A program made the position numbers and the translations under genes. Positions 7,290 through 16,718 of a stretch of 64,000 nucleotides of DNA are shown here, piece after piece. The stretch spans positions 372,001 to 436,000 of the forward strand of contig CAWDJV010000003.1 in assembly GCA_963802795.1 (NCBI GenBank), given 5' to 3'. This stretch comes from JAIBJN01 sp963802795. Lineage in GTDB: Bacteria > Actinomycetota > Thermoleophilia > Gaiellales > Gaiellaceae. How positions within the stretch are numbered: the first letter of the stretch is position 1; each line of letters starts with the position of its first letter. The notes under the pieces are model-generated. The model was not told the DNA's origin and searched no databases. It worked only from the letters and a program-made list of their open reading frames with translations.

Positions 7290-8955
7290 GCTGGGCGGGG
7301 GCGTCGCCCTCGGCGGAAGGCGCTTCCTCGGCAGGAGGCTCTTCTTCGGCAGAAGGCTCTTCCTCGGCGACAGGCTCTTCTTGGGCAAGCGGCTCTTCCT
7401 CGGCGGGAGACTCGGCCTCGGCGGGGGGAGGCTCCTCCTCGACCGGAGGCGCTTCCTCGACCGGAGCCTCGTCGACGACGGGGGCCGCGTCCTCAACGAC
7501 CGGAGGCGCTTCCTCGACCGGAGCCTCGTCGACGACGGGGGCCGCGTCCTCGACGACCGGGGCCGCGTCCTCGACGGCCGGAGGCGCTTCCTCGACCGGA
7601 GCCTCGTCGACGACGGGGGCCGCGTCCTCGACGACAGGGGCCGCGTCCTCGACGACGGGGGCCTCGTCGGCGATCTCGGGCTCGGTGTCCGCCTCCTCGC
7701 CCTCGACCGGGAGAGCTGCCTCTGCCTCCGGCTGCTCCTCCGTTTCGACGCCTGCCGGCTGCTCGGCGAAGACCTCCTCCGAGAGCCCCAGGTCCGGCGC
7801 GGTCGCCTCGCCGATCCCGGGACGCGCGGCCTCGCCCTCCTCGACGCGCTTCAGCGAGAGCGAGAGGCGCCGGCGCTCGGCGTCCATCTCGATGATCTTC
7901 GCGCGCACGGTCTCGCCCTGCTGGACGATCTCACGTGGGTTCTCGACGTGGTGCGTCGCGAGCTCGGAGATGTGCACGAGCCCCTCGACACCCGGAACGA
8001 CCTCGACGAAGGCACCGAAGGTGACGACCTTGGTGACCTTCCCCTCGACGACGTCGCCCTGCTGGTACGTGTCGATGACCTGCTGCCAGGGATCGGACTG
8101 CGTCTGTTTGAGGCCGAGCGAGATTCGCTGACGCTCGCGGTCGATGTCGAGGACCTTGACGCGCACTTCCTGGCCGATCTCGAGCAGCTCCGAGGGGTGG
8201 TTCACGTGGCTCCACGAGAGCTCCGAGATGTGGATGAGCCCGTCGATCCCCGCCAGGTCCACGAAGGCCCCGAAGTCGACGATGTTCGAGATCGTCCCCT
8301 CGACGACGTCGCCCGGCGAGAGCCGGTCGAGGATCGCCTGCCGCATCTCGCGCCGTTCCTCCTCGAGCACGGCGCGGCGCGAGAGGACGACGTTGTTGCG
8401 GCTGCGGTTGAGCTCGATGACCTTGCAGCGGAGCGTCTGCGCCATGAACTCGTCGAGGTCCTGGACGCGTCGAATGTCCACGAGCGAGGCGGGCAGGAAG
8501 CCGCGCACCCCCAGGTCGAGGATGAGGCCGCCCTTGACGACCTCGATGACGGTGCCCTCGACGGGCTCGCCGCTTTCGGCGGCGCCTTCGATGCGCTTCC
8601 AGGCCATCTCGAACCGCGCCCGCTTCTTCGAGAGGATCAGACGCCCGTCGGCGTCCTCCTTCGTCATCACCAGCGCGTCGATCTCGTCCCCGAGCTGAAC
8701 CTCGTCCGCCGGGTTGACCGAACGGCGGATCGAGAGCTCCGAGACCGGAATCACGCCCTCCGACTTGTAGCCGATGTCGACGAGAACCTCGTCCTTGTCG
8801 ACCCGGACGACCTTGCCTCGTACCACCTCGCCCTCGTTGATGACCGGGAAGGTGGCGTCGTAGTCGGGGATCAGCTCGCCGTCGGGACCTCGTGTCCAGA
8901 CGCCGTCGTCTGTCGTTGGAGTATCTGCTTCGGTAGTCGTGTCGTTCGAGACCAT
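7270..8955 (-). CDS. rpsA: 30S ribosomal protein S1
   Basis: A 561-residue ribosomal protein that binds mRNA on the 30S subunit. Four S1 (OB-fold) domains are visible: GEVVRGKVVRVDKDEVLVDI (about 42-115), GEPVEGTVIEVVKGGLILDL (125-200), GDVVEGTISNIVDFGAFVDL (210-285) and GDVVEGKVTKVVTFGAFVEV (295-370). Four domains is usual in actinobacteria. From about residue 390 the protein continues as a long, highly acidic Glu/Pro/Ala/Val tail made of tandem repeats. ATG 8953-8955 is chosen because a perfect TATAAT stands 12 nt upstream. Confidence 0.95.
   Translation of the reverse strand: MVSNDTTTEADTPTTDDGVWTRGPDGELIPDYDATFPVINEGEVVRGKVVRVDKDEVLVDIGYKSEGVIPVSELSIRRSVNPADEVQLGDEIDALVMTKEDADGRLILSKKRARFEMAWKRIEGAAESGEPVEGTVIEVVKGGLILDLGVRGFLPASLVDIRRVQDLDEFMAQTLRCKVIELNRSRNNVVLSRRAVLEEERREMRQAILDRLSPGDVVEGTISNIVDFGAFVDLAGIDGLIHISELSWSHVNHPSELLEIGQEVRVKVLDIDRERQRISLGLKQTQSDPWQQVIDTYQQGDVVEGKVTKVVTFGAFVEVVPGVEGLVHISELATHHVENPREIVQQGETVRAKIIEMDAERRRLSLSLKRVEEGEAARPGIGEATAPDLGLSEEVFAEQPAGVETEEQPEAEAALPVEGEEADTEPEIADEAPVVEDAAPVVEDAAPVVDEAPVEEAPPAVEDAAPVVEDAAPVVDEAPVEEAPPVVEDAAPVVDEAPVEEAPPVEEEPPPAEAESPAEEEPLAQEEPVAEEEPSAEEEPPAEEAPSAEGDAPAQPGDEQQ
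7445..7680 (-). repeat. Tandem repeat encoding the acidic tail of S1
   Basis: Near-identical units of about 57 and 78 bp encode alternating blocks VEDAAPVVDEAPVEEAPP. The units keep frame (19 or 26 codons) and differ by insertion of an extra VEDAAPV block. This is in-frame expansion of a low-complexity tail, with no spacer structure. Confidence 0.75.
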
Positions 8956-8967
8956 GCGGGATCGCGC

Positions 8968-8973
8968 ATTATA
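8968..8973 (-). promoter_or_regulatory. Consensus -10 box of rpsA
   Basis: TATAAT on the minus strand, 12 nt before the rpsA ATG, predicts a 5' leader of only 5-6 nt. It is the only perfect -10 hexamer I noticed in the window, consistent with strong constitutive expression. Confidence 0.6.
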
Positions 8974-8998
8974 GCCAGGGTCACATGGAGGTCCTTGC

Positions 8999-10015
8999 TT
9001 GAAGGGCCGCGACATCCTCATCCTCGCGGCCGTGGTGCTCGTCGGCGGATTCGCGGTCGCGGACTCGCTCCGGAACGAGGCTGCCGGCGACGGGAGCGCG
9101 CCGCAGCGGGAGACGACGGAGGCGACCACCGAGACCTCCGCGGTCGCCGAGGAAGACGAGAATCTCGGGCGGGAGTTCTTCCCGTCGGTCTCGGGCGCAG
9201 GCGGCTCGGTGGTGATCACCCAGACGGGCTCGTGCGCCGTGCGGGAGTTCGACCTTCCGACGGGCCTCGAGCTGCCCAACGTCGTCGCCCGCTCCACCTG
9301 CGAGCTCTGGGTCGCGCCCGTGACCGCGAAGGTTGCGGTGGGGATCGACGAGCTCGTGGGCGACGCCGCGCCGTTTCGGTTCGTCGACCTGAACCTGCCT
9401 AGCCGGGACCTGGGGAGCTCGGAGGCCCTCTTCGGCTTCCTGATCTGGAGCAACGACGGCCAGCGGGCGGCATGGTGCAACCGGCGGCGGGTGGGCATCG
9501 ACCTCGAGCTCGGCGCCGGGCGGCGGCTTCTGCCCGGCTGTCCGGCCGCGTACACGCCCGACGGCGACGTCGCCTTCGCGGAGGGCAACCGCCTGGTGGT
9601 CGAGACCCGGACCGCGCTGAGGGCCTCGGGCGGCATCACGAGCGTCCACTACGGAAACGACGGCTCGGTCGGCCTCTCCGTGGAGAGCCGCCGGATCGAG
9701 CGCTACGAGGACGGAGCCCTCACCGACGCGCTCGACCTCCAGGAGCGCTTCCACGGTCGGATCCCGACTCTCTCTCCCGACAACTGCTCGGTGCTCTTCC
9801 GCGCCGGAGACCGCATTCGGATCCTCGACGTGGGCTGCTCCCCGCTGGGGCCGCAGGGAGCGCTCTTCCCCGGCCACGTGGCGGCCTGGTCGCCGGACGG
9901 TCGCTGGCTCGCGGTCGCCGGAGCTGCTGAGCTGACGTTCTACGACCTCGAGGGCGACGCGGATCCGGTGGCCTGGCCGGTCGGCGCCGTCGAGATCGGC
10001 TGGCGGCGCGGCTGA
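8999..10015 (+). CDS. Membrane-anchored WD40/TolB-like beta-propeller protein
   Basis: A 338-residue protein of unknown function. The N-terminus MKGRDILILAAVVLVGGFAV is an uncleaved signal anchor, followed by a Thr/Glu-rich linker (to about residue 65) and a propeller-like extracytoplasmic domain. That domain has repeated IWSNDGQRAAW, YTPDGDVAF, LSPDNCSVLF and WSPDGRWLAV motifs, as in TolB/WD40-like folds. The start is TTG 8999, supported by GGAGGT at 8987-8992. It lies alone on the plus strand between divergent rpsA and convergent polA. Confidence 0.75.
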   Translation: MKGRDILILAAVVLVGGFAVADSLRNEAAGDGSAPQRETTEATTETSAVAEEDENLGREFFPSVSGAGGSVVITQTGSCAVREFDLPTGLELPNVVARSTCELWVAPVTAKVAVGIDELVGDAAPFRFVDLNLPSRDLGSSEALFGFLIWSNDGQRAAWCNRRRVGIDLELGAGRRLLPGCPAAYTPDGDVAFAEGNRLVVETRTALRASGGITSVHYGNDGSVGLSVESRRIERYEDGALTDALDLQERFHGRIPTLSPDNCSVLFRAGDRIRILDVGCSPLGPQGALFPGHVAAWSPDGRWLAVAGAAELTFYDLEGDADPVAWPVGAVEIGWRRG

Positions 10016-10027
10016 CGCGCGCAGGGG

Positions 10028-12595
10028 CTACGACTTGGCTTCGTTCCAGTCGTCGCCGACGCCGACGTCGACGGCCAGGGGCGGGTCCAGCGGGTAGGCG
10101 CCGCACATCTCCTCGCGCACGAGATCGCGGACCGCCGACGTCTCCACCTCGGGCACCTCGAGCAGGAGCTCGTCGTGCACCTGGAGGACGAGCCGGGCGG
10201 CTCGCCCCTCCTCGCGCAAGCGCCGGTGGATCGCGACCATCGCGGCCTTGATGACGTCCGCCGCGGTGCCCTGCATGACGAAGTTGACGGCGAGCCGTTC
10301 GCCGAACGAGCGCGTCTGGCGGTTCCGCGCCTTCAGCTCCGGAACCGGGCGCCGGCGGCCGAATAGCGTGGTCGCGTAGCCGTCGCGCTCGGCCTGCTCG
10401 ATCGTTCGCTGGATGAAGTCCTGCACGTGCGGGAAGCGGGCCAGGTACGTGTCGATGTAGGTCTGCGCCTCCTCGCGAGGAATGTCGAGGTTCTCGGAGA
10501 GCCCGAACGCGGAGATCCCGTAGATGATCCCGAAGTTGACCATCTTGGCGACGTTGCGCTCGTCCTTCGTCAGCTCGGAGCGTTCCTTGCCTAGCACCTC
10601 CGCCGCGGTCGCGGCGTGGATGTCCTCGCCGGCCGCGAAGGCCTCGCGCAACTTCGTCTCACCGGACACGTGCGCGAGAATGCGCAGCTCGACCTGGGAG
10701 TAGTCGGCGGAGAGGAGCCGGAAGCCGGGCTCCGCCACGAACGCGCTCCGGATCTCACGCCCCAGCTCGGTGCGGATCGGGATCGCCTGCAGATTGGGGC
10801 TCGACGTGGACAGCCTTCCGGTCGACGCCACCGCCTGGTTGATCGTCGTATGGAGCCGCCCGTCCTCCTGGGAGATGAGGCTCGGCAGGGGCCCGAGGTA
10901 CGTGTTGAGGAGCTTCGAGTACTCGCGCCACTCCTCCAGCACCGGAACGATCTCGTGCTCGCCCCGAATGGCCCGCAGCACGCGCGAGTCGGTCGAGTAG
11001 CCGGTCTTCCCCCTGCGGCCCGCGGTGAGCTCGAGCTTCTCGAAGAGGATCCGCGCGACCTGCTGGGTCGAGCCGAGCATGAACTCCTCTCCCGCCAGCT
11101 CGTGCGCCCGCACCTCGAGCTCCTCGATCCGGTCGGCGAGGCGCGCGGTGATCTCCCCCATCCGGTACGTGTCGATGCGAACGCCGACGTCCTCCATCGC
11201 GGCGAGGACGCCCGTCAACGGAAGCTCGACGTTCCGGTACAGCGGCGCGAGCCCGCGCTCCTCGACCCGCGCGCGGAGCTGCGGGGCAAGACGAAGCGCC
11301 GCCGCCGCGTGGCGGACGAGAGCGGCCGTTTCCTCGTCGGCCGCCGGCTCGGGCACGAGCTCGACGCCGTACTCGGCAGCGAGGTCGTCGAGAGGATACG
11401 AGGAGCGGCCGGGCTCGATGAGATAGGCCAGTAGCAGCGTGTCGTCGGCCGCTTCGAGCCGGGCTGCCTTCGCGTCGTGAACGACGAGGGCGGCGTCCCG
11501 GACGCGTGAGGCGAGCGGCGGCGACCAGTCGCCGACCAGGACCTCGTCGCCCTCCCGGGCAAGCGCGAAGCGGTCCTCCTCGACCGAGAGGGCAGCCTCG
11601 CCCCGGACATCGGGGAGGTCGCCTTCCCGCCACGGGACGCCGACTCCCGTGACCTCGACCGGCGCGGCCGGCAGAGCCTCGTCGAGCTCGTCGACCCGGC
11701 CGAGCAGGTTCCGGAACTCGAAGCGGCGGAAGATTTCCTTCAGCTGCGAGCGGTCGGGAGGCGAGAGGACGAGCTGGGTCGGCTCGACCTCCAGCGAGAG
11801 GTCGCGGCGCATCGTGGCGAGCTCCTTGGCCGCCCGCGCCTGCTCGGCGTGCTCGCGGAGAGACTTGCCGCGTGCGGGCGAGAGATCGTCGACGTGCTCG
11901 AGGACGCCCTCGACGGATCCGTACTGTGAGACGAGCTGGCCGGCGGTCTTGTCGCCGATCCCCGGAACGCCCGGGATGTTGTCGGACGTGTCGCCTTTGA
12001 GCCCGATGAAGTCGGGCACCTGCTCGGGCGTGACCCCGTAGCGGGCGAAGACGCGCTCCGGCGTGTAGACGTGCACGTCCGCGACGCCCCGCGGCGTCAT
12101 CATCAGGCAGACGTTTTCGGAGCAGAGCTGGAACGCGTCCCGGTCCGTGGAGACCACGCAGGTCTTGACACTTGCCTCGTCGGCGCGCGTGGCGAGCGTC
12201 GCGATCACGTCGTCGGCCTCCCAGCCCTCGAACTCGAGGTTCCGATAGCCGAACGCCTCCACGATCGGGCGAAAGTGCGGGAACTGCTCGCGCAGGAGGT
12301 CGGGCATCGGCCGCCGCTCGACCTTGTAGTCCGGATCGAGCTCCTTCCTGTGAACCGGGCTCGTGTCCCAGGCGACCGCGACTCCCTTCGGCCGGTAATC
12401 CGAGAGGAGCTTGAAGAGCATGTTCGTGAACCCGAGCAGGGCGTTGGTCGGGAAGCCCTCCGTCGTCGCCAGCTCCTCCGGGAGCGCGAAGTAGGCGCGG
12501 TAGGCGAGATTGTTCCCGTCGACGAGGAAGAGCTCGGCATCGCGCGCGGGCGCGTCGTCGACCTGGAGCTCTGCCCCGGTGAGCGTCTTCGGCAT
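10028..12595 (-). CDS. polA: DNA polymerase I
   Basis: An 855-residue polymerase for repair and Okazaki-fragment processing. Residues 20-300 form the 5'-3' exonuclease (FLVDGNNLAYRAYFAL, GLKGDTSDNIPGVPGIGDKT). The middle region, where active proofreading enzymes carry the DxE motif, reads LSVEEDRFALAREGDE and lacks the metal ligands, so 3'-5' exonuclease activity is probably absent, as in many actinobacterial enzymes. The polymerase domain has motif A LLSADYSQVELRIL, motif B RNVAKMVNFGIIYG and motif C VLQVHDELLLEV. ATG 12595 lies 9 nt after TAGACT. Confidence 0.97.
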   Translation of the reverse strand: MPKTLTGAELQVDDAPARDAELFLVDGNNLAYRAYFALPEELATTEGFPTNALLGFTNMLFKLLSDYRPKGVAVAWDTSPVHRKELDPDYKVERRPMPDLLREQFPHFRPIVEAFGYRNLEFEGWEADDVIATLATRADEASVKTCVVSTDRDAFQLCSENVCLMMTPRGVADVHVYTPERVFARYGVTPEQVPDFIGLKGDTSDNIPGVPGIGDKTAGQLVSQYGSVEGVLEHVDDLSPARGKSLREHAEQARAAKELATMRRDLSLEVEPTQLVLSPPDRSQLKEIFRRFEFRNLLGRVDELDEALPAAPVEVTGVGVPWREGDLPDVRGEAALSVEEDRFALAREGDEVLVGDWSPPLASRVRDAALVVHDAKAARLEAADDTLLLAYLIEPGRSSYPLDDLAAEYGVELVPEPAADEETAALVRHAAAALRLAPQLRARVEERGLAPLYRNVELPLTGVLAAMEDVGVRIDTYRMGEITARLADRIEELEVRAHELAGEEFMLGSTQQVARILFEKLELTAGRRGKTGYSTDSRVLRAIRGEHEIVPVLEEWREYSKLLNTYLGPLPSLISQEDGRLHTTINQAVASTGRLSTSSPNLQAIPIRTELGREIRSAFVAEPGFRLLSADYSQVELRILAHVSGETKLREAFAAGEDIHAATAAEVLGKERSELTKDERNVAKMVNFGIIYGISAFGLSENLDIPREEAQTYIDTYLARFPHVQDFIQRTIEQAERDGYATTLFGRRRPVPELKARNRQTRSFGERLAVNFVMQGTAADVIKAAMVAIHRRLREEGRAARLVLQVHDELLLEVPEVETSAVRDLVREEMCGAYPLDPPLAVDVGVGDDWNEAKS

Positions 12596-12604
12596 GTCAC
12601 TCCG

Positions 12605-12610
12605 AGTCTA
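12605..12610 (-). promoter_or_regulatory. -10 box of polA
   Basis: TAGACT on the minus strand, 9 nt before the polA ATG, predicts an almost leaderless mRNA. The 177 bp between polA and livF otherwise holds only dispersed-repeat copy C. Confidence 0.5.
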
Positions 12611-12676
12611 TGCGGCTAGCCGGGGGCTGCTCGGCCGCGCGCGCGAGCCTCTCGGCACGGCCTGCCGCACTCTCGC

Positions 12677-12748
12677 CACGATCCGCGCACCACCCGCGCA
12701 GTTCCTCCCATTACGCTGGATAGCGGGTGGAGGCGCGGGGTGGCCCCA
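12677..12748 (+). repeat. Dispersed intergenic repeat, copy C
   Basis: A 72-bp element with close relatives at 24433-24503 (minus) and 41198-41269 (plus). Read in this direction it has CACGATCCGCGC at its left, a TANNNT box (TACGCT, 12712-12717), two GGGTGG repeats 13 bp apart and a terminal GGGGTGGCCCC mini-hairpin. It is the most divergent copy in the middle. It lies 25 bp from the livF stop, between livF and polA, and contains no plausible reading frame. Confidence 0.7.
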
Positions 12749-12772
12749 CAGAGCTGCCGAGTCGGAGGAGCC

Positions 12773-13576
12773 CTAGTACTCGCCCAGGTAGGCCTTGCGG
12801 ACCTGCTCGTTCTTGGCGAGCGCGTCCGCATCGTCGGTCAGCGCGATGTGGCCGGTCTCCATGACGTAGCCGCGGTTCGCGACGTCCAGCGCCATGAGCG
12901 CGTTCTGCTCGACGAGCAGGATCGGCGTGCCCTGCTGGTTGATCTCCTGGACGATCTCGAAGATCTTCTCGACGAAGATCGGCGCGAGGCCCATCGACGG
13001 CTCGTCGAGCATCAGGAGCTTGGGCCGCGCCATCAGCGCCCGGCCCATCGCCACCATCTGCTGCTCGCCGCCCGAGAGCGTCCCCGCCTTCTGGGTCTTG
13101 CGCTCGTTCAGGCGCGGGAAGAGCGTGTACACCCGGTCGAGGTCGTCCTTGATCTCTGCACGGTCGGTGCGCTGGAACGCTCCCATCTCGAGGTTCTCGA
13201 GCACCGACATCCGCGGGAAGAGCTTGCGTCCCTCGGGCGACTGGGCGATCCCCATCGCCACGATCTTGTGGGGGGCATCGCTCGTGATGTCCTTGCCCTG
13301 GAAGCGGATCGCGCCCTTGCGGGGGCGGTTGAGCCCGTTGATCGAGCGGAGGGTCGTGGACTTGCCCGCCCCGTTCGCGCCGATGAGCGTCACGATCTCG
13401 CCCTCGCGCACCTCCATCGTGACGCCCTTGATGGCATGAATGGACCCGTAGTACGTGTGGATGTCGGCGACCTCGAGGATGACGCCGTCCCCGGCCGCCG
13501 GCTTGGCGCGAGGCTCCGACGGCGCCGGCGACTCGGAAGGCTGCGGGGCCTGCTGCTCCGGGGCGTGCTCGCTCAC
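12773..13576 (-). CDS. livF: Branched-chain amino acid ABC transporter ATP-binding protein LivF
   Basis: A 267-residue ATPase subunit energising branched-chain amino acid import at the inner membrane face. After an Ala/Pro/Glu-rich N-terminal extension of about 30 residues come Walker A LIGANGAGKSTT, the LivF-type Q-loop QSPEGRKLFPRMSV, signature LSGGEQQMVAMGRALM and Walker B LLMLDEPSMGLAP. It ends in KAYLGEY, the usual LivF end. The start (13576) overlaps the livG stop by 4 nt. It is last of five genes livK-H-M-G-F. Confidence 0.97.
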   Translation of the reverse strand: MSEHAPEQQAPQPSESPAPSEPRAKPAAGDGVILEVADIHTYYGSIHAIKGVTMEVREGEIVTLIGANGAGKSTTLRSINGLNRPRKGAIRFQGKDITSDAPHKIVAMGIAQSPEGRKLFPRMSVLENLEMGAFQRTDRAEIKDDLDRVYTLFPRLNERKTQKAGTLSGGEQQMVAMGRALMARPKLLMLDEPSMGLAPIFVEKIFEIVQEINQQGTPILLVEQNALMALDVANRGYVMETGHIALTDDADALAKNEQVRKAYLGEY

Positions 13577-14361
13577 GACGCCGCTCCCGTGACCGCGCCC
13601 TTGCCGAGGTAGGCCTCGATGACGCGGTCGTTCTTCTGGATCTCCAAGGGCGCCCCCTCGGCGATCTTCTCCCCGTAGTCGAGAACGGTCACGCGGTCCG
13701 AGACGCCCATGACGACCTTCATGTCGTGCTCGATGAGGAGGACGGTGAGGCCCTCCTCCTCGCGAAGCTTGGAGACGAACTGCGTGAACGTGGTCGTCTC
13801 CTGGGGGTTCATGCCCGCCGTCGGCTCGTCGAGCAGCAGCAGCTTCGGGTTCGTCGCCAGCGCCCTGGCCACCTCGAGCCGGCGCTGGTCGCCGTAGGGA
13901 AGGTTGCGGGCAAGCGTGTTATCGCGATTCTTGAGCCCCGAGAACGCGAGCAGCTCCCGCGCGCGCTCGTGGGCCTCCTTCTCCTCGCGGCGAACCCGCG
14001 GGAGCCCGAAGATCGAGCCGAGGATGCCGCCCTTGAGCCGGTGGTGCATTCCCACCAGGACATTCTCGAGCGAGGTCATGTACTCGAAGAGCCTGATGTT
14101 CTGGAACGTGCGCCCCACGCCGAGCTTCGTGATCTGATGCGGAGGCTTGCCGGTGACGTCGGTGCCGTCGAACTCGATCGCTCCCGACGTCGGCTTGTAG
14201 ACCCCGGTGAGCATGTTGAAGAACGTCGTCTTGCCGGCGCCGTTCGGGCCGATGAGACCGACGATGCTCCCCTCCGGGATTCCGAAGTCGATGTCGTTGA
14301 CGGCGATCAGGCCGCCGAACTCCTTCCGGACCATGGTCGCCGTGAGGATGTCGTTCGCCAT
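13573..14361 (-). CDS. livG: Branched-chain amino acid ABC transporter ATP-binding protein LivG
   Basis: A 262-residue second ATPase subunit. Walker A GLIGPNGAGKTTFFNML, Q-loop VGRTFQNIRLFEYMT, signature LPYGDQRRLEVARALA, Walker B LLLLDEPTAGMNP and H-loop VLLIEHDMKVVM are all present, with the long insert between Q-loop and signature that marks LivG. ATG 14359-14361 shares one base with the livM stop (TGATG), a start well upstream of this point being excluded by livM. Confidence 0.97.
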   Translation of the reverse strand: MANDILTATMVRKEFGGLIAVNDIDFGIPEGSIVGLIGPNGAGKTTFFNMLTGVYKPTSGAIEFDGTDVTGKPPHQITKLGVGRTFQNIRLFEYMTSLENVLVGMHHRLKGGILGSIFGLPRVRREEKEAHERARELLAFSGLKNRDNTLARNLPYGDQRRLEVARALATNPKLLLLDEPTAGMNPQETTTFTQFVSKLREEEGLTVLLIEHDMKVVMGVSDRVTVLDYGEKIAEGAPLEIQKNDRVIEAYLGKGAVTGAAS

Positions 14362-15631
14362 CAGGCGTGCCGATCCCCGTAGAGCGTCTCTCCCGCGTGC
14401 GTCCCGCCTTCCTCGATCTCGCGTTTCCGCCGGCCCTCGGGTATGAGGCCTACCGGTCGGAAGAGCATCATCAGCACGATGATCACCCCGTAGATCCCGA
14501 ACTGGTACTTCGCCACCTCGAACTCGAGCGGGGTCTCCCTGTTTATGTAGCTCCCGATGTTCGAGAGGCCCTCCTGGTTCAGGTACGTGAGGATCCCGCC
14601 GGCGACGACGACGCCCCAGACGCTTCCCATGCCGCCGAGGATGACCATGCACAGGAGGAATACGGAGATGTTGAAGAAGAACTCGCTCGGAAAGGCGCCG
14701 CCCTTGAAGCTCGCATAGAACGCGCCGGCGACCCCGCCGAAGAAGGCCCCGAGAGCGTAGGCCCACGTCTTCGTCTTCATGAGCGGCACTCCCATCGCCG
14801 CCGCGGCGGTCTCGTCCTCGCGGATGGCGATCCACGCGCGCCCGAGGCGGGAGTCGCGGAGGCGCACGGAGCAGAAGATCGTGAACATGAGCAGCGCGAG
14901 CGCGGCGAAGTAGAAGAGGTTGATCTTCTCGAACGACTGCTGGAAGCTCACGGGCAGGCCGAGCGACTCGTTCAGCGAGGCGCCGAAGCCCGGCGAGTCG
15001 ATCGGGTTGATGCCGAACGTTCCGGCCGTCAGGTTGAAGCCGCCGAGGTCGTCGGCGTTGCGCACGAACTGAGGGATGATCTCGCCGAAGCCCAGCGTGA
15101 CGATGGCGAGGTAGTCCCCGCGCAGGCGGAGGGTCGGAAGCCCGATGAGGATCCCGGCGAGCGCCGTCAGGCAGCCTGCAATCGCGAGCACGATCCAGAG
15201 GTTGACGTGGATGCCCCGAAGGTCGGGTCCGACCCCGAGGAGAACACGTGGATCTTCACCTGCTGGAAGTGGCCCGACGCCAGCCAGCCGGCCGTGTACG
15301 CGCCGACTGCGTAGAAGGCGACGTAGCCGAGGTCCAGGAGGCCCGCGTAGCCGACGACGATGTTGAGGCCGACGGCCATCATGATGAAGACGATCATGAT
15401 CACTGCCGTGCTCACGCTCGGCCACTCCCGGATGATGGGGAGCTCCATCTCGCCGAGCCAGTTCTCGTACATCCACGGGTAGAGCGCCGCAAGGGCGAGC
15501 AGCACGAGCCCGGGGATGAAGCTGCGCGCGCGTCCAGGCAGCCGCCGCCAGGCCTGCCCGACGCCGTCGAGCCGGAGGGTGCGCGCCATTCGCTCCCTGA
15601 ACGTGGTCGTGGTGGCGCCCTCGGTCGCCAT
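14361..15631 (-). CDS. livM: Branched-chain amino acid ABC transporter permease LivM (one frameshift)
   Basis: Membrane permease subunit with about ten hydrophobic segments after a basic cytoplasmic N-terminus. Family motifs include VGYAGLLDLGYVAFYAVGAY (about residue 105) and the coupling loop AWIAIREDETAAAAMGV. The reading frame breaks once near 15213, between SGSDPTFG and GIHVNLWIV; both sides align with LivM, so a single-base error is likely. The ATG at 15631 shares one base with the livH stop. Length (about 420 residues) is normal for actinobacterial LivM. Confidence 0.9.
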
Positions 15632-16698
15632 CAGGCGCCCTCGGGAGTCTGCTCGCCGAGGAGACCCTCGGGGCGGAAGACGAGAATTGCGATCAGGATC
15701 CCGAACACCATCGAGCGTGTCCAGTCGCTCCCGAGCACCCAGATGGACAGGCCCTCGTTGTAGGCCTGGATGAAGCCGATCAGGAGCCCCCCGAGGCAGG
15801 CGCCCGCGAGGTTGCCGATGCCGCCCAGAACGGCAGCTGTGAACGCGATCAGCCCCAGCTCGAAGCCGGTGTCGTAGCGCATCTGGAACTGGAGCAGGTA
15901 GAGGACGCCCGCCGCCCCTGCCAGCCCTCCGGCGAGCACGAAGGTGAACGAGATCGTTCGGTTGACGTTGATCCCCATCATCGCGGCGGCGTCCTGGTCC
16001 TGCGCGGTCGCGCGCATCGCCTTGCCCTGCTTCGTCGAGCGCACGAGCCAGGTGAGCAGGATCAGGACGGGAATCGTCACCAGGATGATCACGAGCTTGT
16101 TCCAGCTCACCGAGACGTCGCCGATCGTGAACGCCGGCCCTGCCGAGATCAGCGGCGGCGCGCTCCTGTAGTTCACGTCGTAGAAGATGAGTGAGATGTT
16201 CTGGACGATGAACGACATGCCCACCGCGGTGATCAGCATCGTCAGCCGCGGCTGGCTGCGCAGGCGGCGATAGCCCAGGAACTCGATCGTCGTGTTCAGC
16301 GTCGAGCCGAAGAGCATCGTCAGGACGAGCGTGGCGAGCAGGCCCACGATGATGACCGGGACCGCCTCGTTCCCCGAGAGGTCGAGCAAGCTGATCATGA
16401 TCGAGCTCGAGACGAGGCCGCACAGCGCGAAGAGATCCCCGTGCGCGAAGTTGATCAGCTGGAGGATTCCGTAGACGAGGGTGTAGCCGAGGGCGACCAG
16501 CGCGTAGACCGAGCCGGTCGTGAGACCGATCACCGAGACATTGAAGAACTGCGACGGATCGTTGATGAGATTCCGGAGGAGGATGACGACGATGAGCCCG
16601 ACGAAGACGATCCCGACCACCGTGTTGAAGCTCGGGCGCGCCCGCCGAACTCCCTCGAGGGGCGAAGGCCGTGGCTCCTTGCCTGCCTCAACCGTCAT
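15631..16698 (-). CDS. livH: Branched-chain amino acid ABC transporter permease LivH
   Basis: A 355-residue permease with about eight transmembrane helices. It carries the conserved SVYALVALGYTLVYGILQLI near residue 80, the EAA-like coupling loop KAMRATAQDQDAAAMMGINV, and a C-terminal RPEGLLGE. The start ATG has AGGAGGT about 8 nt upstream. It is separated from livK by a strong hairpin that probably lowers expression of the membrane and ATPase genes relative to the binding protein. Confidence 0.96.
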   Translation of the reverse strand: MTVEAGKEPRPSPLEGVRRARPSFNTVVGIVFVGLIVVILLRNLINDPSQFFNVSVIGLTTGSVYALVALGYTLVYGILQLINFAHGDLFALCGLVSSSIMISLLDLSGNEAVPVIIVGLLATLVLTMLFGSTLNTTIEFLGYRRLRSQPRLTMLITAVGMSFIVQNISLIFYDVNYRSAPPLISAGPAFTIGDVSVSWNKLVIILVTIPVLILLTWLVRSTKQGKAMRATAQDQDAAAMMGINVNRTISFTFVLAGGLAGAAGVLYLLQFQMRYDTGFELGLIAFTAAVLGGIGNLAGACLGGLLIGFIQAYNEGLSIWVLGSDWTRSMVFGILIAILVFRPEGLLGEQTPEGA

Positions 16699-16718
16699 CC
16701 CGACGACCTCCTAGACGA

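Noticed and set aside
7445..7680. Regular repeats that could be taken for a CRISPR array
   Set aside because: Units are contiguous, in frame, of codon-multiple length, and encode the acidic S1 tail; there are no spacers or cas genes.
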